This document shows positions 8,901 through 15,842 of a stretch of DNA of 43,506 nucleotides, piece by piece. The translations under genes were made by a program, and so were the position numbers. Below the pieces are notes generated by a model. That model saw only the letters and a list, made by a program, of their open reading frames with translations. It made no database searches and was not told the origin of the DNA. Every line of letters starts with the position of its first letter. Positions within the stretch are counted from its first letter, which is position 1. Source of the stretch: Flavobacteriales bacterium (GTDB taxonomy: Bacteria; Bacteroidota; Bacteroidia; Flavobacteriales_D; Sanyastnellaceae); assembly GCA_029238785.1 (NCBI GenBank), contig JAQWFN010000132.1, positions 1 to 43,506 of the forward strand. The letters run 5' to 3'.

Positions 8901-10492
8901 ATGGCTTGTTGGCTGATGAACTTGGCATTTTTAAACTGAGTGAGATAGCGACTAAAAGCGAGTTGACTTGCTCTCTTTTCAGAGGCGGGCAAGACAAGGA
9001 ACTGGCCTTTTGGTAGCGTCTCAAGATCTGGCTCTAACTCAATAAATGGTGGAAGTTTGGTGGGCGAAGCTTTGCTTGTGATTTTAGATTTAACAAGTTC
9101 GGCACTTCTGCTATTCTGGCTGGTGAGAAAATCATTTAAACTCCCATTAAAAAGGAGCTCTCCGCCATTAATTCCGGCTTGCGGACCAAGTTCTACGATG
9201 TGATCGCACTGTGCAATCATTTGGAGGTCGTGCTCGACAATAAAAACGGTGTTACCTCTCTGTACCAAACTCCTGAATAAGTTCAAAAGAGCATCGCGGT
9301 GTTTTGGATGAAGTCCGGCACTAGGCTCGTCGAAAATGTAAATCATGCCGCTTAAATCGGCGGCAAGCTGGTTGAGTATTCGAAGGATTTGTTGCTGACC
9401 AGAGCTCAGTTCGGCAATTTTTGAGCTCAATGAAAAATCATCAAGTCCAAACAAAATGAAATCAGCCAATTGTTCAAGCATCTTGTCAAGCAATTCAGTG
9501 GCTTTGGGAACTTCAATTCGTACCTTTTTAAGATACGCTACGAGCCTCACAAAGGTCATTTCACTGAGTTCAGTGATGGTTTTGTTCAATAAATAGAATG
9601 ACCTTGCTTTCTCATTGAGCCTGCTACCACGACAATGCGGGCAAGTAAGTGAAGAAGTGTACTTGAGAATGTTCGGGTTTCGGTCGCGAAGCAGGATGTT
9701 TTCCATGCTGTTTAAAAGCCCCTTGTAGAAGTCAGACTCCCGAGCCTTAGCTTTCAATCCAGTCCATTTCAAGCGACTCTCTTCGCTGTGTTTTCCCAGA
9801 GGAACTTTTAAACGATCACTGCCATGAAAAACCACATTTTGTTGGGCTTCACTCAGTTGGTTCCACGGGATGTCAACATCAAATCCATGTGCTTCGCAAA
9901 CCATGTTTAAAGAGTCGATGGTAACTTGGGAATACATGATGTAGCCATTAGGCAAGGTGGGGCTCAGACATCCTTGCCTTAAGCTGAGCGATTCGTCTGC
10001 AATGAGTTTCTTTTTATCAATGATCTCAATCAAACCCAGTCCATGACAATGTTCGCATGCACCTTCTGTGTGCTTGAAAGAAAAGGTACTTCTCTTCGCA
10101 AACTGGTGTTCCTCGGAAACAGCAAAGCGGGCAAAGAGCAATCTTAAATAATCATAGAGGCCAGAACTTAAACCCAATTCAGCATGGCTTTGCTGCGAGC
10201 GTTTTGCTGCTTGCTTTAATGACACGCAGGGACGAAGTCCAGAAACATGATCTAAATCGGCAGGAGCGATGCTGCTTACAAAACGCTTTTGTTCATTCGG
10301 GATGAACTCGAGAAAGGCCCTGTGTGCTTCTTGAGCAATGAGATCGTGCACCAAAGAAGATTTCCCCGAGCCAGAAACACCGAGCACGCCAATGAGTTGG
10401 TCATGAGGAAGTTCTAAAGACAAGTTTTTAAGATTATTTTCTCTTGCCCCAGAGATCATCAAGTGCGTGTTTTTTACAAGCCTTTCATTCAT
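5915..10492 (-). CDS. Double-length UvrA2-like ABC ATPase (two tandem UvrA units, no UvrB-binding domain)
   Basis: The protein has 1525 residues; ordinary UvrA has about 940. Four ABC modules make two UvrA units (about 1-760 and 765-1525). Unit 1: Walker A GVSGSGKS (38-45), zinc Cys pairs CEHC 146 and CPHC 284, weak signature LSSGQQQ 362, Walker B IFDEPSAGLH 386; then a second module with no P-loop (LPASEKRAS 501), PRSNPATY 535, CETC 578, CDEC 601, perfect signature LSGGEAQR 668 and Walker B mutated to INEP 694. Unit 2 repeats this: GPSGSGKT 796, CPTC 904, CSAC 1040, lost signature near 1118, ILDEPSLGL 1145; then no P-loop near 1267, CPHC 1360, CEWC 1383, LSSGEWQR 1457, FDQIFSGL 1486. The 115-residue UvrB-binding insertion after the YDYLRLLFAR segment is missing in both units. 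It most resembles UvrA2/DrrC-class proteins: DNA-damage or intercalator tolerance is inferred, not shown. An alternative start is Met12 (10457-10459). Confidence 0.9.
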   Translation of the reverse strand: MNERLVKNTHLMISGARENNLKNLSLELPHDQLIGVLGVSGSGKSSLVHDLIAQEAHRAFLEFIPNEQKRFVSSIAPADLDHVSGLRPCVSLKQAAKRSQQSHAELGLSSGLYDYLRLLFARFAVSEEHQFAKRSTFSFKHTEGACEHCHGLGLIEIIDKKKLIADESLSLRQGCLSPTLPNGYIMYSQVTIDSLNMVCEAHGFDVDIPWNQLSEAQQNVVFHGSDRLKVPLGKHSEESRLKWTGLKAKARESDFYKGLLNSMENILLRDRNPNILKYTSSLTCPHCRGSRLNEKARSFYLLNKTITELSEMTFVRLVAYLKKVRIEVPKATELLDKMLEQLADFILFGLDDFSLSSKIAELSSGQQQILRILNQLAADLSGMIYIFDEPSAGLHPKHRDALLNLFRSLVQRGNTVFIVEHDLQMIAQCDHIVELGPQAGINGGELLFNGSLNDFLTSQNSRSAELVKSKITSKASPTKLPPFIELEPDLETLPKGQFLVLPASEKRASQLAFSRYLTQFKNAKFISQQAIGKTPRSNPATYIGLAELIRDRFAKEAKREGLNLNKSSFSFNTKGGRCETCLGAGKLEVGMHYLGKVELLCDECAGERFKPEVLAAKLHGANIAEVYKMSVREALEHFTSDEIISQYLLLLHELGLSYLSLGQSSNTLSGGEAQRIKLAKALLSSNKTPQEFLINEPGAGLHELDLEKLMKVFKKLSAEGHSFLVHAFRATILEGADALLGESHLDSFFQAIDQSKQQNPASNTAQDAIVLKGVRTHNLKGFDLHLPKNSLNIIVGPSGSGKTSLAFHTLAAESKARYMENWNPHFKTQLRTNNSADFESASGITPCVSLRAQAFTESSRSTLGSTSGISFQLRLLFSRLYNLEHPEAAISAGDLSFHKEAAACPTCAGKGSIKLAQKELLVADWTKMLDHAFVLNSALNYYSDVHSQYMAIWREVAKVNKIPDLPLNSWKEEDLHLLFYGSGERIWETTWFFKNKTRSGEQSLSAPWKGLLNYLNEEYSLKKNNKNSASLKLLFEAENCSACEGKRLNEQTLSYHYKSESYHDWCEKSIVDLLQFLEEGSSNELENKLFIRSKTMLKAHLEALIALNLGELNTALSMNEIGPSEKQGIKLAAASHSALGSMTFILDEPSLGLNQDQIKTMLQLIQQLKNKGNTIVLVEHNTEVIKHADHIIELGPEAGEKGGQLLFSGSFSNYQKQKKSSLKNGDAIAAKGLISKRGKPLARLSQLQFHPQTPSELTFHQGELVLLKDAPTSIQSQFLERVVYKSFKHTSMHTAKLELFDFKADEVSLFHNRTKRPNTTLLSFLNLDLPLQNKFRKTTSALEAGLKAKHFSLNSLEGRCPHCKGKGQEQIAMDFLDDLYTPCEWCAASGFNPEILEHRIAQKHIGEVLASSIADLSPKWELFFEFSKKDEHLSQALGLIMNLGLAHLNLGRKLSTLSSGEWQRTLLLCSLMTTEEHQKRGKIFLFDQIFSGLSEADVQRLLPLFQDLLDRQNCLVFANSSFNIA

Positions 10493-10496
10493 TAGG

Positions 10497-10504
10497 CAAA
10501 GTTA
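10497..10504 (-). promoter_or_regulatory. Bacteroidota -7 promoter element for the double UvrA2-like gene
   Basis: On the minus strand this reads TAACTTTG, a full match to the Bacteroidota consensus TAnnTTTG. No good -33 TTTG lies at the expected distance (GTTG is nearest, at 10521-10524). It ends only 4 bases before ATG 10492, so transcription would begin at or inside that codon. Either the mRNA is leaderless or translation starts at Met12 (10459), which matches the usual UvrA beginning better. Confidence 0.5.
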
Positions 10505-10604
10505 AGAAAGCAGTTAAGCCCAACCTTATTACCTCATTTCCGTATGTAAATTGGAAGTAGCATCTTGCCAATGGGAAGAATTACAGAAAATGTACATTTA
10601 CCTT

Positions 10605-12482
10605 ATGAAGTATATCACCACCCTGAGCCTTCTTTTAATTTCTTCTTGTTTGAGTGCCCAACTCGATTCTTTACTCAAAATTCAGTCGTTTTATAACGCT
10701 GAACACGAGTTGAGTGTTTATCGAGACATCGCCTATTACGCGGCGTATGAAGACATTAACACAGCTAAGATTTATGGCGGGAAGGCCATTGAACTAGCCA
10801 AAAGTTTGGACAATGATTCACTCTTAGCCTTGGCGTATAATGATGCCACATTTGCTTATCACAGCGAAGGAGACTTTGATCAACTAAAATCATTGGCTGA
10901 ACTCAGTTTGGAATTGCGCGAGAAAAACGGTGATCGAGCAGGAATTGCGGCCAGCCGAAGTAAAATTGCCTTGGCTTATCAAGAAATGGGCGATGTGAAA
11001 AAGGCAATGGAAGCGTATTCCAAAGCGGCTGAAATTTTTCTTGAGCTGGGCGATGCTTATAAATCAGCTCAAATAAAGAACAACATTGGAAATTTACTTG
11101 GGGTGGCAAAAAGCTACAGAGAAGCCTTTCAAGTGCAAGACGAAGCGGCAGGAATACTTCTTTCTACGGGCGATTCTTTGGCTTATTTGATTTCTAGAGC
11201 TAATGCAGCATCCCAACTTATTTCTTTAAATGAACTGCAAGAGGCAAAATCTTACCTCGAAAAAGATTGGCAATTAGCGCTTAGGAAAGAATTTGTCAGA
11301 ACCACGGAGTACTTCAGAAATTGGGCTGTTATTCAGGAGTTGACTGGAGACCTTCAAGGGGCGGAAGCTACTTTTGAAGGCATGTTGAAGTGGTATACTG
11401 AGGCAAATAGCAACTCGGGAATGGCCTACATTCATGCCCGCCTCGCTAGAACCTCAATCAAACTGAATAATCTTCGCGCAGCAAAAGACCACCTCTTCGA
11501 GGCAGAAGCACTTTATGGAAACAGTGGCTCTTGGAAAGAGAAAGAACACCTTTATCAAAGTTTTGTAGACTACTATTCGGCCAAAAGATTGTACAAAAAC
11601 GCCATTGAATATGTTGATTTGGTGAATGCCTACCGCGATTCAATGATGCAAGAAAAGGCGCAAGAGACGGTTATTTCTCTTGAAAAGCAATTGCAACTTA
11701 GAGAAACCAAAGCCCAGGTTTTGGAAAAAGAACTCGAGGTGGAGAAGGAGCGAGCAAGTGGAGCCATAAAAGACCTTTGGATCAAAGGAATAATCGTATT
11801 TGCCGCACTTATTCTAGTCATTGTTGTGCTCTACGCGCGCAAACGAATAGCCAATAAAGAGGCAAAACGAAAGCAATCTGAACTGGAGGCTCAGCAAGAA
11901 AAAGTGCGTATATCTCGAGATCTTCACGATCATATCGGGGCTGAGTTAACACTCATTACAAGTAAACTCGACATTCTTTCTCATAAGCATACAGACCCCG
12001 AAGTAAAAACGCAGCTGGACACCATTGCCGATTACAGTAGAGGTGCAATGCAGGAACTCAGAAAAACCATTTGGGCAGCTAAGGAAAATGCCATCAGTTT
12101 GAGCGATTTTGGTAAAGAACTCAATGCCTTTTTGGCTCGCTTTGAAGTGGAGTCAAATGTAGATTTCCCCAGAATTACAGAAGAGATTCCAGCGAGTAAA
12201 GCACTCGGGATCTATCGAATTTGCCAAGAAGCCATCAACAATGCTATAAAACACGCCAATTGTAAAAGCATCACAGTTAAGATCAGATCTGAACATGAAG
12301 CTTTTGCCTTTCAAGTGATTGATGATGGTAATGGATTTGTTGAAAGCACTGCGGATACAGGAAATGGATTAGAGAACATGAAGGCGAGGGTAGAAGCCCT
12401 CGGTGGAAACTTTAAGATGGAAAGCACTGGAGGAGGAACAACAATTACTTTCGAGATACCGAAAGACCAAGGAAAAGCATAA
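10605..12482 (+). CDS. TPR-containing sensor histidine kinase, NarL/HisKA_3 type
   Basis: Starting at ATG 10605 gives 625 residues and a signal peptide (MKYITTLSLLLISSCLSAQ). The frame is open upstream, but an earlier start would bury that signal. The layout is: periplasmic tetratricopeptide-like helical repeats (about 40-340), a coiled coil (about 345-390), one membrane helix (391-411), a HisKA_3 dimerisation domain with H-box RDLHDHIGAEL (phospho-acceptor His441), and an HATPase with N-box EAINNAIKHA (542), G1 DDGNGF (573) and G2 GNGLENM (586). The conserved ATP motifs look functional. It is the first gene of a signalling cluster; the canonical response regulator at 13301 is its most likely partner. 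The signal sensed is unknown. Confidence 0.92.
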   Translation: MKYITTLSLLLISSCLSAQLDSLLKIQSFYNAEHELSVYRDIAYYAAYEDINTAKIYGGKAIELAKSLDNDSLLALAYNDATFAYHSEGDFDQLKSLAELSLELREKNGDRAGIAASRSKIALAYQEMGDVKKAMEAYSKAAEIFLELGDAYKSAQIKNNIGNLLGVAKSYREAFQVQDEAAGILLSTGDSLAYLISRANAASQLISLNELQEAKSYLEKDWQLALRKEFVRTTEYFRNWAVIQELTGDLQGAEATFEGMLKWYTEANSNSGMAYIHARLARTSIKLNNLRAAKDHLFEAEALYGNSGSWKEKEHLYQSFVDYYSAKRLYKNAIEYVDLVNAYRDSMMQEKAQETVISLEKQLQLRETKAQVLEKELEVEKERASGAIKDLWIKGIIVFAALILVIVVLYARKRIANKEAKRKQSELEAQQEKVRISRDLHDHIGAELTLITSKLDILSHKHTDPEVKTQLDTIADYSRGAMQELRKTIWAAKENAISLSDFGKELNAFLARFEVESNVDFPRITEEIPASKALGIYRICQEAINNAIKHANCKSITVKIRSEHEAFAFQVIDDGNGFVESTADTGNGLENMKARVEALGGNFKMESTGGGTTITFEIPKDQGKA

Positions 12483-12545
12483 ATACGGCATTACTCGTAG
12501 CGCAATGTGATGTGATTCAATGAGTTTTGTAGAAAAGCTTATGGG

Positions 12546-13133
12546 ATGATTCATATTGGTCTTGCAGAACAAAATATACGTATTGCCGAAGTACTGAAAG
12601 AGAAAATAGAACTCTCTCCTGATTTCAAAGTAGATTTGATTTTAACACGGGGTGCTGAGTTGTTCGATATCAATGCTGATAACCAATGGGACCTCATGAT
12701 TCTTGATGGAGGACTTCTTTGTCCGCCAAAGGGTCAAGTCATTAAAGAATATTCACAAAGACTGCTAGAATTAGCTGCCCGTTTACCACTGGTTTTGGCC
12801 AGCTCGTTTGTGGATGTAGATCAACAAATATCTGCCTTTTTACTAGGTGCTCGGGGAGTTTTGAGCAAGTCTGATCAACCAGAAAAAATTCATCAAGCGC
12901 TATTTCAAAGTATTGAGGGAGGAATGAAATTAAGCTGGGAGATGAGAAAGTCATTTACTTCGAAATTTGAAGTGCTTAAAGAGAAAAACAGCTTAAGTAA
13001 AGACGACTTGCAACTGGCCTTAATGATTTCACAAGGTAAGAGCATAGAATTCATTGGAATGAAGCTGTTTCAGCCCAAAAAAGAGATCGCTCAACGAATA
13101 CAGGAATTGTTCAAAAAGGTATTTTTAAACTGA
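12546..13133 (+). CDS. Degenerate NarL/LuxR-type response regulator
   Basis: The 195-residue protein has the length and order of a receiver plus LuxR helix-turn-helix regulator. The receiver keeps a phospho-acceptor-like Asp54 (MILDGG) and the switch Lys108 (VLSKSD), but the acidic pair near the start is reduced to Glu8-Gln9 (LAEQN). The C-terminal region (LSKDDLQLALMISQGKSIEFIGMKLF) aligns with the LuxR helix-turn-helix, but the REREVL and TVKxH features are gone (LQLALM; KKEIAQRI). It may be a non-DNA-binding modulator or a decaying paralogue of the regulator at 13301. It lies 63 bases after the kinase stop on the same strand and is probably in the same transcript. Confidence 0.75.
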   Translation: MIHIGLAEQNIRIAEVLKEKIELSPDFKVDLILTRGAELFDINADNQWDLMILDGGLLCPPKGQVIKEYSQRLLELAARLPLVLASSFVDVDQQISAFLLGARGVLSKSDQPEKIHQALFQSIEGGMKLSWEMRKSFTSKFEVLKEKNSLSKDDLQLALMISQGKSIEFIGMKLFQPKKEIAQRIQELFKKVFLN

Positions 13134-13268
13134 GGTCAAATGCCGGCTTCAACATTCGCAGTAGCTGCACAATTTGGAATTTTTCAAGAAACCTGATACC
13201 TCTTTTACATGACTTTTAGGATGTGAAGCAAATTAAATTTATTCATACATTTTATGGCTATTATCAGA

Positions 13269-13285
13269 TATAAGCTTAACTTATA
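13269..13285. promoter_or_regulatory. Inverted repeat before the canonical response regulator gene
   Basis: TATAAG (13269-13274) and CTTATA (13280-13285) form an exact inverted repeat with a 5-base spacer, ending 15 bases before ATG 13301. It could be a binding site for the regulator itself, as many LuxR-type proteins bind short dyads, but the region is AT-rich and chance is possible. Confidence 0.3.
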
Positions 13286-13300
13286 CTATAATTCCTTCAC

Positions 13301-13915
13301 ATGTCGCAGTATCTAATCATAGATGATCATCCTTTAATCGCAGAAGCTATTGACTATTTCGTCAGAAAGCATGTTGGCGATTATGATCAACTTGTGTTAA
13401 AGAGCTGTGAGCAACTTGAGCTTTGGTTAGAGAAAGGGGAGTTCGTTGATTTTATTATTCTCGACTTGCATCTGAATGACGGGCTCACTGGAAGCTATGT
13501 CAAAGATTTAATGATTAAAACTGACCGTCTGATTATTTATTCTGCTGAGATGGAGAATGATGATATCCGCAATTGGATCGATGCAGGAGCTTTTGGTATT
13601 ATTTCTAAGTCCGACTCGCTCGCTGATCTTAAAGCTGCATTTGAAAGCAACTCGGTAACAACTTTCTTAAGCCATAGGATCAAAGATCAACTCTTGGCTG
13701 AAGTCAATAAGAAAAAGATTGAAAAGGAGAATGAAATCAAGTTGAGCAAAAGAGAACAGGAGGTGTTAAAATTGGTTTTAGAGGATAAAAAAAATCAAGA
13801 AATTGCTGAATCCCTCTTCATCAGCATCAAAACTGTGGAATCACACAAACGCAACATTTTCACAAAATATGAGGTGAGAAGTGCAATTGGACTCATGCAA
13901 AAATTAAAATCTTAG
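13301..13915 (+). CDS. NarL/LuxR-family response regulator (canonical)
   Basis: The 204-residue protein has a complete receiver: acidic pocket DDH (8-10), phospho-acceptor Asp55 in IILDLHL, switch Ser81 and conserved Lys103 in IISKSD. A linker leads to a full LuxR helix-turn-helix (LSKREQEVLKLVLED ... NQEIAESLFISIKTVESHKRNI) from about residue 149. It should bind DNA after phosphorylation, most likely by the TPR kinase at 10605. A 167-base gap separates it from the degenerate regulator upstream, enough for its own promoter; that gap holds the inverted repeat at 13269-13285 and a near-consensus -7 box TACATTTT (13246). Confidence 0.93.
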   Translation: MSQYLIIDDHPLIAEAIDYFVRKHVGDYDQLVLKSCEQLELWLEKGEFVDFIILDLHLNDGLTGSYVKDLMIKTDRLIIYSAEMENDDIRNWIDAGAFGIISKSDSLADLKAAFESNSVTTFLSHRIKDQLLAEVNKKKIEKENEIKLSKREQEVLKLVLEDKKNQEIAESLFISIKTVESHKRNIFTKYEVRSAIGLMQKLKS

Positions 13916-14010
13916 TGCCCGTAATAAGGGTTTTACTGAGATGATTTAAGATAAGCACCTATTTTATCGCGCGTTGTTTTGTTTCATTTTTGTTGTATCA
14001 ATCGGCAAAC

Positions 14011-14358
14011 ATGAAAAACAAAAACAAAAAAGTTCTAATTCTTGAATCAAATCCAATAGTGAGCATTTTATATCTGAACATCATAAGGTCGATCAATTCT
14101 AAAGTCGAACTTAATGCCTTTGAAAATGTTAAAGACTTCAGAAAACAACGCGCCTTAATAGCACCAACAATTGTTTATCTCGCAGAAGATTTTTGTTCAG
14201 AAATCCTCGATTTAATTCATGAAATTCAAGCTTCCTATCGAAAAGCTGAAATCTTTGTGCTTAGCCACAGCCAGAACTTAAAAATGAAAAATTTAGGCGT
14301 TAAATCTCTTTATCAACCCTTTTTCCTAGATGCTTTTAGCCGTCATTTAGCTTTCTAA
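14011..14358 (+). CDS. Receiver-like protein without phospho-acceptor
   Basis: I use the ATG at 14011, giving 115 residues; a TTG at 13990 is in frame but less likely. The fold looks like a receiver: KVLILESNPIVSILYLNIIR matches beta1-alpha1 and IVYLAEDF matches the beta3 region, but the beta1 acidic pair is Glu-Ser-Asn and no Asp sits at the phosphorylation position. Near the end VKSLYQPF keeps the place, but not the Lys, of the beta5 switch (K to Q). It has no DNA-binding domain. It is probably a pseudo-receiver of the neighbouring two-component system; the assignment rests on pattern and context. Confidence 0.5.
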   Translation: MKNKNKKVLILESNPIVSILYLNIIRSINSKVELNAFENVKDFRKQRALIAPTIVYLAEDFCSEILDLIHEIQASYRKAEIFVLSHSQNLKMKNLGVKSLYQPFFLDAFSRHLAF

Positions 14359-14391
14359 AAGTATGTATTCATGGTCAACTTAGCAGCTGTT

Positions 14392-15699
14392 TTACCTACT
14401 AATGACCAATTGCCTGGTTTCTTGCTTTCCTTGAATTTCGTCGTAAAAACGGATCAAATAAAGCCCTGAACTAAGCGCGTTGAGATCAATGCCCGCTCTT
14501 GTATACTCCCCCGAGAAGCAAATTCTACCGCAGGCATCAAGAATGTCAATTGCTTTGTTCAAGTCCACATTGCCTTCAATAAACAACCTGTCGCTTGCAG
14601 GGTTGGGATAAACAAAAGACAGCGGTTTTTCTTTATCCTCGTTCAAGTTTGAAGAGCAATCTAAACTCATGATGCGCTCCCAAATATCATCATGTAAAAT
14701 CGTGGAAACGAGCGCGTCTTCCGTGGCATTTCCCATGCGCACAACAATCAAGTCCTCACTTGGCGAAATGCTGAGAAGCTGTCCGTTTTTACCAATGGCG
14801 GCATAAACGTCGGCCGGGGCATTCGGACTAATATATCCGGGTATTTGTAACTGAAATCCAGGGAGCATGTAGTTTTCTTGTCCGTTCAACCACCAAAGGT
14901 AGCCGTAAGCCTTGTTCAGTGTTTGAGAAGGGCTAATCATGGCGTTGAAGTACTCTTGGTCTTCCATAATCGCTACACCATTCCACATGCCACCGTTGGC
15001 CATCAATACACCAAAGCGAGCCATGTCTCTAGGAGTGCTGAAAAAGACATTGTTGTAACCAATTTGAACAAATGCTCCTTGCATTCCAATGGGGATACCA
15101 AGTCGAGTGTAGGTGTAGAAGTTCAGGTTCATGCCTGTAGCATTGGAAATCACCTGATCGAGTAGGGTGTAGGGTGCATTGTGATACGACCATCTTTCTC
15201 CAGGAGTCTCCATGCAAGTCAAGCACTCAGGGTCAGTACAATCAAGATCTCCATTTTGATCATTAAGCCCAGTGGTCATGGTGAGTTGATTCAAAACGCT
15301 AATCTCTGCCTCATCAATCAAATCACAACTTGTCCAGCCTTCATCCAAATACAAATTCGCCGCATCATTAATGTCTAAAAAACCTTCTTCCTGAGCCATT
15401 CCAGTCATGAAGCCAGTTAAGGTTTTTCCCGCCGATGCCCAATACCACAGGCTATCCTGAGTGAAAGTGCCGTAATACTTTTCTAAAACTATTTTTCCGC
15501 CCTTCAATACAAGAAAAGCTTTGCTGTCTTCAGAGTCTAAAAAATCATAAAGTTCTAAGATGTGTTCCTCGCACCAATTCAAACTATCTGGCGAGAGCGT
15601 GGCCCATTCGTCGCCAACAACAGGAGGGAAGTAGCTTTCTTGTGCACTTAAGTTGATGCCAATAAGCGCAGCACTAATTATGAGTATAAATCGAGTCAT
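14392..15699 (-). CDS. Secreted serine hydrolase (beta-lactamase/class C fold) with T9SS sorting domain
   Basis: The 435-residue protein starts with a signal peptide (MTRFILIISAALIGINLSAQ). The beta-lactamase-type catalytic motifs are present: SxxK as SAGK (89-92), YxN as YHN (172-174) and a KTG-like GKNG (303-306). A Cys-rich loop (LDCTDPECLTCME) interrupts the domain around 152-163 and may hold disulphides or a metal. The last 75 residues form a T9SS type A sorting domain with YPNP at 364-367. The enzyme is expected outside the cell; its substrate (peptide, ester or peptidoglycan stem) cannot be deduced. It converges on the signalling cluster with only 33 bases between stops and no visible terminator. 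Confidence 0.88.
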   Translation of the reverse strand: MTRFILIISAALIGINLSAQESYFPPVVGDEWATLSPDSLNWCEEHILELYDFLDSEDSKAFLVLKGGKIVLEKYYGTFTQDSLWYWASAGKTLTGFMTGMAQEEGFLDINDAANLYLDEGWTSCDLIDEAEISVLNQLTMTTGLNDQNGDLDCTDPECLTCMETPGERWSYHNAPYTLLDQVISNATGMNLNFYTYTRLGIPIGMQGAFVQIGYNNVFFSTPRDMARFGVLMANGGMWNGVAIMEDQEYFNAMISPSQTLNKAYGYLWWLNGQENYMLPGFQLQIPGYISPNAPADVYAAIGKNGQLLSISPSEDLIVVRMGNATEDALVSTILHDDIWERIMSLDCSSNLNEDKEKPLSFVYPNPASDRLFIEGNVDLNKAIDILDACGRICFSGEYTRAGIDLNALSSGLYLIRFYDEIQGKQETRQLVISR

Positions 15700-15842
15700 G
15701 TAATTGAGACGTTCCTTAAGGTCAATGGTTTAAAGTTAAGTAAAATGATAGCGATAAATATTCAACTTTGTGAACTTCTATTCATCCACACACCATTCTC
15801 GAATTGATTTCGTTATCATTGCGACCAAAGTAAAAGTCAAAC

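Noticed and set aside
8804-9589. Words TTTTGTTCAA at 8804 and 9580 resembling the ECF promoter half-site
   Set aside because: Isolated copies inside coding sequence with no paired site or spacing; taken as chance, and as a reminder that one half-site alone means little.
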